Shown piece by piece: positions 47,601 through 60,290 of a stretch of 64,000 bases of DNA. The translations under genes were made by a program, and so were the position numbers. The stretch comes from Voacanga thouarsii (lineage: Eukaryota > Streptophyta > Magnoliopsida > Gentianales > Apocynaceae), in NCBI GenBank assembly GCA_026120185.1, contig JANUWF010002353.1:186001-250000 (forward strand), read 5' to 3'. A model generated the notes under the pieces. That model saw only the letters and a program-made list of their open reading frames with translations, made no database searches and was not told the origin of the DNA. The number at the start of each line of letters is the position of its first letter. The stretch's first letter is position 1.

Positions 47601-49669
47601 GCTATTGATACTTAATGTAAATACCTTCTTTGCCTCATTAAAAATATGGCATATTAATAACATTTCAGCCAGTACTCAAAAAACTCTAGGCTTTCCTGTT
47701 TTCTCGCGGTAGATTTGTTTTTTTCAGTTTGGGGTCACCGGCGGGTGGGGTGTTTATTTCATGTTGTTGAAATCACTTCCTCATCTCCAAACTTTGTTGT
47801 CTTTTCCAGTCTCTTTAACAACTAGTTTCACTCTAGCTTATTTCGATACTCGATTTCCAAATGAAAAGAATTAAAAAAAGCTAATTTCTTATATTATGTT
47901 GGTAGTAATTGCACTTCCATTTTTTAAACATGAAGCCAGCATCAAAATCTCAGCACAGGATTATCAAAAATGGTTCAGATATTAGGCATACCAATATTCT
48001 AGTTCTGTTAAAGAATCTTAAATTGTTGCGAAACCAACTGAGCTTTGTACCATTGATTGTTTCTAATTTCTCTGTACTGCTATTGTTGTTCCTTATAGAT
48101 CTTCCTTCTAGAACCAGTGTCCATTTCACATACTTGATGTGCTGAACATGAATCATGTCATGTGCAGACCAGAACTTCTTAATGTCACTTATTTCTTAAT
48201 ATCACTGAGGGATTGCAACCATATTTATTTAAGAGTTATCTAGTTGTTGAGTATTGTTGCCCCAAAAAAGAAAAAAAGTGGAAGAAGATGAATCATTGAG
48301 CTTTACAGTTGTCCTTCAATGTCTCCCTGTGCTTTCCTCCCAAAATCCATATGTTAGTCAAATTACTTACACCACTCGCCAGTTTATTTCTTATGCATTT
48401 TCAGTGCTTTGTGTGGGATTTAGAATATAATCTTTAACAGTTTTGATGGCAATATGGTTGTCCTTTCAGGAGAGGTTATTTCAGAAGAGTACTCCTTGGA
48501 ATATGGAACGGACAAAATGGAGATGCACGTAGGGGCAGTACAAGCTGGAGAACGTGCTGTGGTAATTGATGATCTCATTGCGACTGGAGGGACCTTAAGT
48601 GCTGCAATCAGGCTACTTGGTATTTTGTAATTTTGATTAAAACATTATCAATTTTTTTCTACAAACAGTGGAACAGTTCCTTTATTTTCTTCTCGACCCA
48701 TTTTGACAACTTCCAATTTTTGTATCCACATTGGTTGGATCAATATCGAAGGGGGCCATCTAGCTGTAATGATAGTTATTCCTCCTCTCCACCAACCCCA
48801 GTGCAAATCCACTGCCTCCAAAACCAGAAAAAAATAGGGGAGAGAGAGGAAGAGGAGGGAGAAAAAGAAGAGATTGCCATGTGATTTTTCTTTATTATTC
48901 ATGATATTTCTTGTAGATCTGAAATCCAACAAATTTGGAGTGTGACTTAATTCAGCCTATGTATGTTGAAAAGAATGTTATATCTTTAACTGGACTGCAA
49001 AATCTAGTTCATGAGAAATTTGAGCCTTAGTGTTCTGCAGGATTTTGCTTTGACATGTAAATTACAATCTGTTCCACAAAACACACTGGTTGCAGTTTGC
49101 CTACTTTTTCCAGTCTGTGAAGCTATGCTACTAGTCTTTGGAATATGTTGTTCTCACATTGTTAGTTTTACTTGCAGAGCGTGTAGGGGTTGAAGTTGTC
49201 GAGTGCGCATGTGTTATTGAATTGCCAGAACTCAAGGTGCTATTTGTTGTTCAATCTTGACTGAATATATTTCCTTTCATGAAATTTGTACCTTCTTCAT
49301 CTTCCAATACATAATTATTCAAAATGGGTTCGATGGAAATAAGTGTTAATATCTTTTCTGACTCATTGATGACTTACGTCACTTTATATAATATATAGAA
49401 GGATACCTTCTGATAAGATTCTGAATGGTAAATAACTTCCTTCCCAGGGTTATGCCCTATGACTGTTTCAATAAATTGTCAATTCACTCGTATCCTGGTG
49501 ATATCAGTTATGCCTTGTTTAGCTGTTTATAGTCAATTACAAAATTGTAAAAAGTTTGTGACATTCTTATTCTTAGTTCAGAGGTGCTAATATGCTGGAT
49601 TTTACGTAACTGCAGGGTCGGGACCGGTTAGCTGACAAGCCACTATTTGTTCTTGTAAGCTCAGACTGA
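44651..49669 (+). CDS. APT1: Adenine phosphoribosyltransferase with plastid-type leader
   Basis: Five exons: 44651-45080, 46909-47001, 48470-48619, 49178-49236 and 49616-49669 (TGA), giving 261 residues. The enzyme converts adenine and PRPP to AMP and pyrophosphate (purine salvage) and also acts on cytokinin bases. Residues 1-70 are basic and Ser/Thr/Arg-rich, like an organelle transit peptide. A second in-frame Met (residue 71, ATG at 44861) would give a 191-residue cytosolic form. Conserved parts are [39 protein letters not shown], the flexible-loop [11 protein letters not shown] and the PRPP-binding loop [13 protein letters not shown] (205-217), then ERVGV and [10 protein letters not shown]. 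Exon order and sequence match Arabidopsis APT1. No defect is seen. Introns of 1.8 and 1.5 kb are mostly AT-rich. Confidence 0.95.
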
Positions 49670-52600
49670 TCTTGGATTCAATATTGGAACAGGAATATTG
49701 CAGTTTATTGTCTTTATCTCTGCTACGAGTTCATGTAAAATTGGGAAATCTGGATGTATGGTAATTCAAGGGATTTGAAACTTTTGTTACTGGAAATTGC
49801 TTTGCTTTCTTGGTTTTGATTGGTGGATTGGAATAAGATTCAATTAGTGATCCGGGTTGGGGAATTTCTCTGTAAAACACTTTCTCAGAATATGACTAGC
49901 TTCAGAGTCCCTCTACTGTGGACAAGATGATAGAATCCTCTTTCTCATTGTAGAATCTTTCGAACAAAATATGCTCCTAATGTCCAATATCCCATTTTGT
50001 ACTGTGATTTCAAGCTATTGGTTAATGTATTCTTCATTCTGATTATTTCTTCAAACACTAACGTAGTCTCAAAGGGAAGATAATGCTACCCACAGTTGAT
50101 GAAATGTGGTTGTTGTTGTTTTTGACTTCTGATAAAGTCGCTATCCAGTGTCATTGGAAAGGATATTTCTGCTGTTGACCTCTATATTCTGGGGCAAAAT
50201 ATCATGGTCAGCCTAGTTTAAGGGATGCAAAACTTGTTGAAATGAACATTTCTGCTGTTGACTTCAATATTCTAGGGCAAAATATCTTGGTCAGCCTAGT
50301 TTAAAAACAAAATTAGGCTGAAAAAGCTGTTGGATTGAGTCTTGCACAGCAATTATTTATGCCTTCATCAGATTTAGCCTAATGAAACTGCCTGAGCAAG
50401 CACTGATGAATGGGGACGAGTAGCCTCTTCTTGCAATGAAGTAAAATAGTAGTTTAAATAAAGTCAAATAGTCTTTTATAGATGCATATTATAGAAAATA
50501 TGCAGTTGCATACAGTTTTTGTAATCAATAAGGACAAGTATTTACTTCTCGACGTTGATCATATGCCTCTTTCTTTTCCATTTGCGATTCAAAAGTAAGC
50601 AAAACCCGAACCATTTTTGAATGCTTTTCTTGGGTTTAGGATTTTTTAGTATACTTTTTTACAATATTCTCTAGTATACTATTAGAAACGTAAAATGTGT
50701 TTACCAATTTAATAGATATTTATTCAATTCTTATCTAATAATTAATGAATATTTAATACGCGTGTCTACTGATTACAGAATTAAGTAAATAGTAATTAAA
50801 TTAGTAGACATGTGTTACATTTTTAGTAATGTATTAGAGAATATTATAAACAAGTGTAATAGAAGATCCGGAGCTCTTTTTTTAAATTTAGTCCGATTAT
50901 TAAATTTAAAATTTTTAGAGAAAATGAATTGTAAAATTTAAAAAGAATTTTTTTAAAATTTTCATTTTACTAGAGTAAAAAATAAAAATTTTAAAAGTTT
51001 TAAGGAGGAGGCGGCATTATCCCCGACCTCTCCTATCTCCGTCATTGTTTCCTAGATATGTAATATATTTTTGTACCGAGAGATTTAATTTGATATATTC
51101 TAACTCTCCCACATCCATATGCCTCCTCTCTACTGAGATTTCGAAAGGCAAAAAAGTCTTTGTCCAAGTATTTATATTTCAATTATTTTCCTCCAACAAA
51201 TATATTTCCCTTATGCTTAATCGTTATAAAAAAAAAAAAAAAAAGCGTTAGTTTCCACCGCTGTTGTTGACTTTTTCTGCAACAGTTTTCTAACATACTA
51301 TACAATTTCAAACCATTCAGTTGACTTAAACTCTTAAAGGGCAGATAAAAAAGAAAAGGCAAAAATAAATAAATAAATAAATAAGTAGCGTCCCAGGCCT
51401 TTGCGCATGAATCAACAGAAAACGAGTTAGAAAAAGGAAAGGACCCGCCCAGGCGAGGGAGTGGACATGCCAATATTGGCAAGGTCACTTAATGAGACAA
51501 AGAAGCACAGGTTGTCTTGACCGAACGAACGTAGACGTAACTTGATGTTGAACTCAAAATTTATGTCTTGAGTAATAATTTTTTTATTAATAAAATAAAT
51601 TGTTATTAATTTATATAAGTAATAATTATTTTTAATTTATAAATTTAATTTTTTGAATTTAATATTTAAATATTTACACTTTAATTTCTAAATTTAAATT
51701 TTATTAACGGAACTCGGAAGACTATTCTAAAATTAGCAAAGTCTACTCCCCATTAGAGTCCAAAACCAAAGCCTTCGAGAAGCTTTAGGTGTGGATTACC
51801 ATTTGGTTCTGCTTTGACAAGGGATTTTTGATGCAATCATCACAAGGCAAGTGTTCGAATCACAAGAAGTCAACTTGCATTGGGTACAAATTTCACGTGA
51901 TCTTCAAGTTTGAAAGAGCACTGTTAATTAAGCTGCCTAACACATGCTATAGACTGTACAGCAAAGCCAATTGGTTTAGTCTTTGCATTTTCTCTACTAA
52001 AAATGATATATTTTTTCAATGACGAATTATTATTTATATCTTTTCTCAATTTCTTATTACATCTTTCATATTATATCTTAGTAACTTATACCTTGGTTTG
52101 AAAGTTAATATTTTGCGTTTTCTCCTTCAAGTACAATGACTTCTTTTATATATAATTTAAAAAGATGAGATATTTTGATGTAGGACCAATTGAAGATTAA
52201 AAAAGAAGTAGAACACCATTTGTATGTGAAAAAAATAATTGAAGATAAAGAACATTAGGGAAGAACATAAAAGAAATCAATATCTACTTAATTCTTCAAT
52301 TAATACATGGTGATAGGTGCTCAACAAGTCTTTGACCTCATAAAAACCCTAAACCAGCAATGGTGATGACAAAGATTTCTCTAGCATTATCAGTTTTGCA
52401 GATTAAGCATTTTGCCCAAGTATTTATAGCTTTGTCGCAATTATACATTTAGACAAAACTCGCTTTTTCTTCAAAAATGACTATAATTTTAATAAAATAT
52501 TGAATGAAGGTAGTTGTTTTATTCTTAACTAAAAAAATCTCCAACTTCCATACTTATTAGACACAAAAATTCATTCCTTTTCTCTCTTTTCTTAGCGTCG

Positions 52601-53980
52601 AATTCTCTTAAAAAATTTAAAACAAAACAATATAAGTAACAAAAAAAATTACATTATTTTAGAAAGAAACTAACACACCAAGTGCGATTTCTTCAACCAA
52701 AGAAAACCAAGGAATAATAACCTAAAAGAGTAATCAATGCATGTAAGTCGAAGTACTCTTAGAGGCCTTGGCTGGAACAGCAATGAGCTTTTGCATCCCC
52801 TTCTTGAATGTTGTCTGGTGCTCTTTGGAGGACTTAATTAAGGTGCTCTACTTTCAAGTGAAAATATGTTAAGTACTATTATTATGATAATCCTAAGAAT
52901 TAAATTATTAAGGTTGTTACTAATTATTATTATTGTTATATTATTAAAAAAAATTTATGAAAATTTTTTCTATATTCTCACACAAGTCAACCAACCATAG
53001 AACTAAATTATTCTTTAATCCATTCAGGGCTGACTTACAGCTTCAAATGGTCCCCCTTTTATCTTTTTCTTAAAATAAAAAACCTTAAAACAATATTATC
53101 TTTCTAATTTCTTTATTCCTTTCTTGATTATTTTTTTGTACATTTGAAAATTTTGTTTTCTTTATTTATTGGAGTTTAATTTAAAGGTATACCAGTTTTG
53201 ACGCCTAGTCATATAATTCTGCTCTAGATGAGCTCAACTAAAGTTGATTAAGTATTCTTTGAGAATGATTGGGAGGATTAGGACCTCTTTTAGCTTTAAT
53301 ACTGCTGTTGACAAAAATTCAACTAAAGATGGGCTACCCTTAATAATAAGAAAGGGCATCATTAGAAGGCATTAGAGTTATGGAACTATTTAAATAATAT
53401 AATATATATTATACATCCAAATTTGAATGTCTTATTTTATATCAAATTCCATATAAAATGGAGATTTAAGTCAGAGTGGAGAGAGTATTGCTAATCATCT
53501 AAAATTTGAGTATATATTTGCTTATTAAATTATTATAATATTTTTTGGGACTATTATCTTAAGAGCAAATATATATCATAAGGTGATAGTTTAATTGTTT
53601 CCGAGTGTGCTTTTGCTTAACATGTTATTTGGACAAAGAGAGATGTATATAGAGTTTGCGTATTTGGAGATATACATATTCATAGTTATGCAATATATTT
53701 ATACAAAATTAACATAAAATTTTCGATATATCTTTGAAGATTTATGTATAAACAAACCAAAAGGGTTCTTTCTAGATTACCAGATTTATAACGTTTCTTT
53801 GACTAGAAAGGCCAATTTGGAATTATATGATAGACTCTTGGAGAAACCATATAAATACTTGTATATAAATTATAATAATGGTCACGTTAATTGTGAAGTA
53901 TGCATAATAGTCCATATATCGCTATCAAAGAAAAGGGAAAAAAAAAAAGGAAAGAGAGAATGGTCATCATTTTTGCTTTC
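49670..53980. other. APRT 3' flank and intergenic
   Basis: Contains an 83-bp tandem duplication at 50165-50303, listed separately. The minus strand at 52742-52850 has a short open stretch reading SSKEHQTTFKKGMQKLIAV with an AG before it and a stop after it. I could not connect it to other exons or to a family. No confident gene. Confidence 0.45.
50165..50303. repeat. Two-copy 83-bp-period tandem repeat
   Basis: ATTTCTGCTGTTGACCTCTA at 50165 recurs as ATTTCTGCTGTTGACTTCAA at 50248. Both continue with TATTCT(G/A)GGGCAAAATATC and TTGGTCAGCCTAGTTTA-like sequence, diverging between copies. Confidence 0.85.
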
Positions 53981-53983
53981 TAA

Positions 53984-54434
53984 TTGCTCCCTCCGTCCTA
54001 AATTAAGTGTCTATTTTAACCGATTGTGCAGAAATTAAAAAAAGTAGATTTTTTAGGTAATTAAATATTATTTTCTATTTTTACCCTTAAAACTCAATGA
54101 TAAGTATACAAACTCCAAAATTTTGATATACTAACTCCAACTTGTTTCTCCCTCTTGAGTATTTAATTCTTTATAAAAAATGGGTCAAAATATTATAATT
54201 TAATTGCTACTGTATTTAATAAGTGGTAGAAATTGTACTGCATTAATATTTTTTGAAAATTAACTAGATGAATATCAATGTTTGACTGTAGTATTTTAAA
54301 TATGTTTAGGAAATAAGATGCTATTAAATAGGGGTACATTTGGAAAATAAAATCTTGATTTCCTAATGGGATAAATAATTTTGGACAAAAATTGGACTAA
54401 AAAGTGGACAGATAATTTAGGATGGAGGGAGCAG
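53984..54434. mobile_element. Stowaway-like MITE, family D (450 bp)
   Basis: The left end GCTCCCTCCGTCCTAAATTA and the right end TAATTTAGGATGGAGGGAGC form a near-perfect inverted repeat that extends into AGTGTCTATTTT / AAAAGTGGACAG. AT-rich non-coding interior. Confidence 0.85.
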
Positions 54435-54639
54435 TTTAATTCCTTGTTTGGAAATAAAAATGCACTTTAATCAATGTAGACTGTATCTTGAATTAATGTT
54501 GAAAGCTGATGAAATTATCATTTAATCACTAATGATAATTTAATTAATTACATCCTTTATTTTTTTATTTTTTTGGTAACATATAAGTATACACGGATAC
54601 AGCTTGCAATAAAGAACTTGCGTATTAATGAATGTTTTA

Positions 54640-55118
54640 TTTAACTCACTCTATCCACAAATAACTGACCTAATTATAAAAATTACGCATATTAAGGAAT
54701 TGTGAAATTTTATAATAAAAATAATTAAAATATCTACTATACTCTTTGAAGTATTTTTTATTATCTTTCTTATCTTATTAATTTAAATTTCACCACTTCT
54801 TTAATTACATCATTCTAATAATTACATGTCTCTCGCTTCTAACTTATATCTTTTGTCTCTCTCTTCCCACTCTTTATTTTGGAGTCTTATTTTCACCCAT
54901 ATCATCTCATTAAATTACACTTTTGACTATTTTTATAGAATATTATAATTTTATTATTGGTTAAAATAACTTCAATATGAGTAATTGTAATACTAATTAA
55001 TTGATAAAAAATTGTGTTTAGGGTAAACTTAGAAAAAAAATAATTAAAAACATTTAGAAAGTAGACAGTTATTTTTTAACCAAAAAAAAAATTAGATCAG
55101 TTATTTGTAGACAAGGAA
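54640..55118. mobile_element. MITE, family E
   Basis: The left end ACTCACTCTATCCACAAATAACTGACCTAAT and the right end ATTAGATCAGTTATTTGTAGACAAGG are inverse. It is non-coding and its ends are more diverged than in family D. Confidence 0.6.
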
Positions 55119-55479
55119 AATATTAATTAGTTCATATTTTAGCAAAGCGCCTATTATGTAGTAGTTCATTAAATTCTCTTTGGAGTTCTCACTTCTAATT
55201 TGAATTATGTTATGTGTCCAATCATATGTGAATGTCCCATTTCAAACCAAACAATAAAAATAAAAATATTTAATTTTAAACGAAGATAATGTATATATAT
55301 ATTTTTTTAAAGAATGTACACTATTATACATAAAGGAGGAAGGAGATGGATATATGGACGTAATAAATCAAATTTAGAACTTTTTAATATGTTAAAAAGA
55401 GTATTGCCTTTTACTTATTGGCATACTTTTTTTTTTTTTTTGCTAAATAATGATTCAACCATGTATTTCATAAGAAATA

Positions 55480-55856
55480 GAAGAGGAAGAGATCCCCTCC
55501 TCACTCATTACAGGATTTGAATGGGGGACCGAAGTAGTTCCCCCATGATCACATAAAATGGCCGGTGGAAGTAGGGATGTGGGTAAATAATCAAAATAAT
55601 TGTGAAGTTTTGCCCATTTGACAATTTCATGCGCATATACATTCCCGGATCTGGGGATATAAACAAAATTCCAATTATTTCTCTGCGTAAATATAGACTG
55701 CACTACATTTTTGTATCCTTTACCAAGCCATTCCTCAGCGGAGTGAATACGATTAATTGTTCTTATAACATTTAATGAATCGCCTTCTATTATGACTTGA
55801 GATATGTCAGTCGCATCAGTGATCATGTAGCATTAAGAGCGGTTAGGGCTTCAGCA
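55480..55856 (-). pseudogene. LINE RNase H-like domain fragment, inverted
   Basis: The minus strand reads the second half of the plant LINE RNase H-like domain: a FAAEALTALNAT block, VIIEGDSLNVIRTINRIHS, FVYIPRSGNVYAHEIVKWAKL and a FDYLPTSLLPP end. A stop and a one-base shift lie near 55820. It stands head-to-head with the plus-strand LINE at 56004-58360. Confidence 0.8.
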
Positions 55857-55930
55857 GCAAAAGCGCATTAAAGCATATAAATCTGCACTTTTTGAACGAT
55901 ATACAACATACAAGTTTTCGATACACAGTT

Positions 55931-56003
55931 TATAATATTTGTATTTATATAATTACGCTAATAAATATTTATAATATTTGTATCTATATAAGTATGCTAA
56001 TAA
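55931..56003. repeat. Two-copy 39-bp-period tandem repeat at the LINE border
   Basis: TATAATATTTGTATTTATAT at 55931 recurs as TATAATATTTGTATCTATAT at 55970. Each ends GCTAATAA. Confidence 0.85.
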
Positions 56004-58360
56004 GTCATACATTCATTGCTCTTGTTTCAAAAAGGGATTCTGCTTACAAAGTTGATCATTTCCGATCTATAGCTTTGTGTAATGTGATATATAAAGTTAT
56101 TTCAAAAATCTTGGCGGATAGGATTAAAGCTTTATTGGACAGTCTTGTAACCCCTTCTCAAGGTGCTTTTATTCTTTCTTGGGGTATGGCTGATAATGTG
56201 ATAATGTGTCATTAGATAATGCATCATCTAAATACCAAGAGAGGAAATTTGGGGTTGATGGCAATTAAGATTGATATGGAAAAGGCATATGATAAGGTGA
56301 AATGGTCTCTCCTCATCAGGATTCTGAGAAATTATGAGTTTACAGATCGATTCACCAATCTCATTTCAGAGTGTATATCTACTATATCCTTTTCAGTATT
56401 GATTGATGGTTCTCCTTTTGGAATTTTTAGAAGTTACAGAGGTCTTCGATAAGGAGATCCGTTATCTCCTTCTCTATTTATATTGTATTTTGATCTGCTA
56501 TCTAGAATGCTCACTGCAGTGGAGTCAAATCATTTGTTTCATGGGGTTAAAATTGGACATTCCTACCCTTACATCTCTCATCTTATGTATGCGGATGATC
56601 TGATTCTTTTTTGTTGAGCGTCCATTTCTGAGGCACAGGTGGTTCACAATCTACTAGCTACTTATTGTGGATGGTCTGGATTTTCTGTCAATTTTGACAA
56701 ATCTGTAATTCATTTCAGCAGAAATGTGAGGTCTTCCCTAAAATATTCCATCCGTTCAATAATCAACATGTCAGAGTGTGCTCACAATAGCTCCTATCTG
56801 GGGGCACCTTTTTGTAAGAAATCTTCAAAATTTGTGGCCTTTCAAGGACCAGTGGAACGGCTCCGAAGGAAAATCAGTGGTTGGAAAATGAATTCTCTAT
56901 CACAGGCTAGTCGATCTGTATTAATAAAGCATGTTGGGCAATCATTTCATATTCATGTCATGCAATGTTTTATTCTTCCATCCTCCATCTGTAATAAATT
57001 GGATACTCTGATGCGTAACTTTTGGTGGGGTTTTAAAGAAAACTTTGGTAAACATTTATATCTCAAATCTTGGGAAAACATCTGTACACCAAAGGAAAAA
57101 AGAGGAATGGGATTTCGGAAATCTTTAGACAATAACCTGGCTTTGATCACGAAACTTTCTTGGCAACTCTACACTGAAGAGCATCGCCCTTTGGTTAACC
57201 TAATTCGTTCTAAATACCTCCGAGGCAGGAAATTATTGGAAATGGACAGCTGCCCCAATGGATCGTCCTGGATTTGGAAAGGTTTATGGAAAACAAAGAA
57301 GGTATTGGATGCTAGACTATGTTATCGCATTGGTCACAACTCGCATGTGAACATTTGGGAAGATCCGTGGATCCCGAGTCTTACTAATCATCGTCTTTCC
57401 CCTGTTCCTATTGACCAGCAACATGTTACTTCAGTTCAAGACCTTATACTCTCTGATCAACACTTATGGGACTATGAATTCATCTCGAACTTGTTTCCAC
57501 CACCTATTGCTCGGGAGATTCTGAAAATTTCTATTCCCCAAATTGGGGAACAAGACTCACTGGTGTGGGCTCCCTCTAAGTTAGGGAGATTTTCTGTTAA
57601 GTCAGCTTACAGAAGTATTCATCAGATGAGGCACAATTCACTCCACTCCTTACCTCACATGAACCTTTCATCATCTGCTCCTCCCCTTCCCAGCAAACTG
57701 TGGAAATCTCTGTGGTCTTCCAACCTACATAGTCGTCATAAACATTTCCTATGGCGTATTATTTCCCAAGTACTACCTACAAAATCAAGATTGGGCCGGG
57801 TGTTGGACTTGCTAGACCGATCATGTTGCATCTGTCATGCCACAATAGAAAATCTGGAGCATCTATTTCTTTTCTGTCCACTTATCAAATGTCCATGGTG
57901 GCACTCCAAATGACATTTTAAAATAGATCATTTCTCAACCTGGAAAGTGGAAGATTGGATAAAGGAGCTGTTAAATTTGGATAATGCATTCCCATTCTCA
58001 ACTGAGACAAAACAAGAATTTCTTAACTTTGCTGTGGTGTTGATGGAAAATGTATGGAAATACAGAAATCAATTACATAAAGGTGGATCTCATCAACAAT
58101 GGGAGGTGCTATCAGTTCATATTAGCAGGTCAGCAAATGCTTATTGGGAATCTAGTCTTACCCGAAAATGGAAGAGGAAATCACTTAATCTTTCCAGTTC
58201 TTGGCAGGCTCCTCCGTTCCCTTATGTCAAAGTAAATTTTGACACTACTTTTCAAGATGGAAATGTGATTTCTACTTGTGTTTTTTGCGATCACAAGGGA
58301 AAAATTCTATGGGTTTGGACTGGGAAAAATTTTGCTGGGACTACTTGTTTCCTATTTTAA
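56004..58360 (+). pseudogene. 5'-truncated LINE reverse transcriptase with zf-RVT and partial RNase H
   Basis: A single frame runs the whole length with four nonsense codons (TAG 56213-56215, TAA 56450-56452, TGA 56615-56617, TGA 57911-57913) and no frameshift. It starts inside reverse transcriptase (VDHFRSIALCNVIYKVISKI). It continues through KIDMEKAYDKVKW, RGLR-stop-GDPLSP and the catalytic MYADDLILF, then the thumb region, the zf-RVT domain (WRIISQVLPTKSRLG, CCICHATIENLEHLFLFCP) and the first part of the RNase H-like domain (VKVNFDTTF to about GKNFAG). The endonuclease and ORF1 are absent. This is a dead plant L1-type element. Confidence 0.92.
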
Positions 58361-58521
58361 TCATCCTTTATTGAGATGTTTCTTTTGAAGGGTGGCATCG
58401 GATCTGTTCATGATCCACATAGTTGCTTACTTCCATGATCTCTTGCTGAAAATACAAAGCTCATTTTCCCCCCTAATGAAAGTGAGTTTTTTAAAATCTA
58501 TTCTTGATATTAGACTGAGTA

Positions 58522-58553
58522 GTTTATTATTATTATTATTATTATTATTATTT
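58522..58553. repeat. (TTA)n run
   Basis: About ten TTA/ATT units shortly after the LINE coding remnant. It could be a degenerate LINE tail or an ordinary microsatellite. Confidence 0.7.
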
Positions 58554-58746
58554 AAGAATAGACATGAGAAGAAAATCTTGAAATGAAGAATATTTCGATA
58601 TTACTTTTGGCCGTGAATCATTTTCTTTTTTATTTCTTTATTTTTGTAAGGAATGATTAAAAAAATTAAATTACGTATAATTTCAAAAGTCTTGCTCAAA
58701 TAACAATGGAAAGCACGACGAACATGTCATTCTTCTTTATCCCTCA

Positions 58747-58894
58747 GGATCATCTTTTCTATTCTCTCTCATATTCTCTTCTCCATTCTTATATAATCAC
58801 CATATATAATATTATTTTTTTTAACAAAGTAAATATATAACAATTACATAAGGATGGGAGAGAGTGTGAAAGAGAGGATAGAAAAGAGGATTCA
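58747..58894. repeat. Inverted repeat able to form a long hairpin
   Basis: The left arm, 58747-58798, starts AGGATCATCTTTTCTATTCT. The right arm, 58843-58894, is its reverse complement with mismatches (ends AGGATAGAAAAGAGGATTCA). The arms are about 50 bp, roughly 80% complementary, with a loop of about 45 bp. It is probably a very small MITE; a small-RNA hairpin is possible. Confidence 0.7.
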
Positions 58895-59420
58895 TACCTT
58901 GGAGAGTTTGTAGTCTTGCAAATTAAGAGAGTATAACATATATAATTTACGGTACATGTTTATGGTGTCAGGTTAAAAACCTTTTTAATTAATAACTTAT
59001 AAATAAAAAATATTAATTTGAGCATATATATATATATATATATGTATAAAAGGAGTTACAAAAGATTCTTATTGCGATATTTGGTAATGTCTTCAACTCT
59101 CATTATGACATATGACAAAGTTCTTTTGTGATATGTGACTGTTGAATTTAAATGAATTTTTTAAAAAAAATATGAAAAATTATCTGAATTCATTATATTC
59201 AAATAATTTCAAATGAATATTATTTAATGAAGTTTCTGTACCGTTCAAAATCTTTTAAATGTCAACTTTTAATTTCTTAAATTTATCTCTAAAATTTTCG
59301 AAATCTCTTGACTATTCAAATTTCTTTTACTATTAAATACCTCTTTTAGACATTAAATTATATATATTTTAGAACAATTTAATAAAAAATTAATTATACA
59401 ATATATGAATATCAAATTAG

Positions 59421-59421
<1 letters not shown>

Positions 59422-59464
<43 letters not shown>
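59422..59464. repeat. (TA)n microsatellite
   Basis: An uninterrupted run of about 21 TA units. Confidence 0.95.
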
Positions 59465-59468
<4 letters not shown>

Positions 59469-60290
59469 GTATACTTCTTAGAGAGAGCACAGCTACCCTT
59501 CCAGGGTGGATATCTAAGTGAGGACGTGGCGGAATCTCTGTGATTCACGTGTCTTGCAATGAATGGTCATTCTATAGTTGGTAGTTTTCAAGGGCAGAAA
59601 CTAGCTGTAGCGTTCCCCAAGTTCATGCTGAAAAAGTACAAAAATGGGAGGCGTAATAGTACTAGTAGTTATTAACAACAAAACGAAAAACACCTACGCT
59701 AGTCGTGCAAAGCCGGCCATAAAAAACCCTCCAAGAGGAATTTGCAAGCGAAGAAAATCTGATATTTTGGGCTTCTTCAATCTCTTCACTGTTTCTAAAT
59801 ATTTGGATTTTATTCTCTTACTTCAGCTCGCATGAGGTTTTAGCTGCGTTTTTTTTTCCCTTTCCCATAGAGATCGTGCGAAGGGCGGTGCAACACCCCT
59901 CTGTAGCTCCAAGAACTTTCCTCGAAGATAAAAATCTTGATAAAATTGTGTATAATGTACTTATGTACGTATATTTGAGCAGTCTCGATCTGACGCGTAG
60001 GATTTAGCCGATAGAAACGCCGGAATCAAAGGTGGGAATTGGAAGTTAATGACTAAGTTCAGGTAATCTGAATCCCTTACTGCTAAGCTTCATGGGGTAT
60101 CTAGTGTTTCGGGTTTCGTTTCTTGATCTACTTAGTCTTAAAAACCACGATGTTACAGCTGGGTTTTGGCTCTGTCGTAGATATTCTGCTTCCCCCGAGA
60201 CTGTTTCTGATTCCCATATTCTTTATACAACTCCTGCATTAATGGGATTTTTAATGGAAGGTATCCAATTTTTTTAGCTTCGAAATTTGT
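59465..60290 (+). other. Unassigned, less AT-rich block upstream of the bHLH gene
   Basis: Sequence complexity rises sharply after the TA run. It contains a G-box-like CACGTGTC at 59546-59553. At about 60057-60067 AAGTTCAG|GTAATC resembles a splice donor. Two short open frames (59644-59835 and 60092-60277) have no recognised domain. It could be the promoter plus non-coding first exon of the bHLH gene, a non-coding transcript or a decayed gene. Confidence 0.35.

Noticed and set aside
51840..51900. tRNA or SINE B-box (GTTCGAATC)
   Set aside because: No matching A-box or cloverleaf around it.
52742..52850. Minus-strand stretch reading SSKEHQTTFKKGMQKLIAV as a last exon
   Set aside because: It has an AG before and a stop after, but I found no upstream exon and could not place the family. 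Too weak to annotate as a gene.
55480..58360. Twin-priming origin of the inverted LINE pieces
   Set aside because: Twin priming inverts the 5' part of the insert. Here the inverted piece is the 3' end of the coding region.
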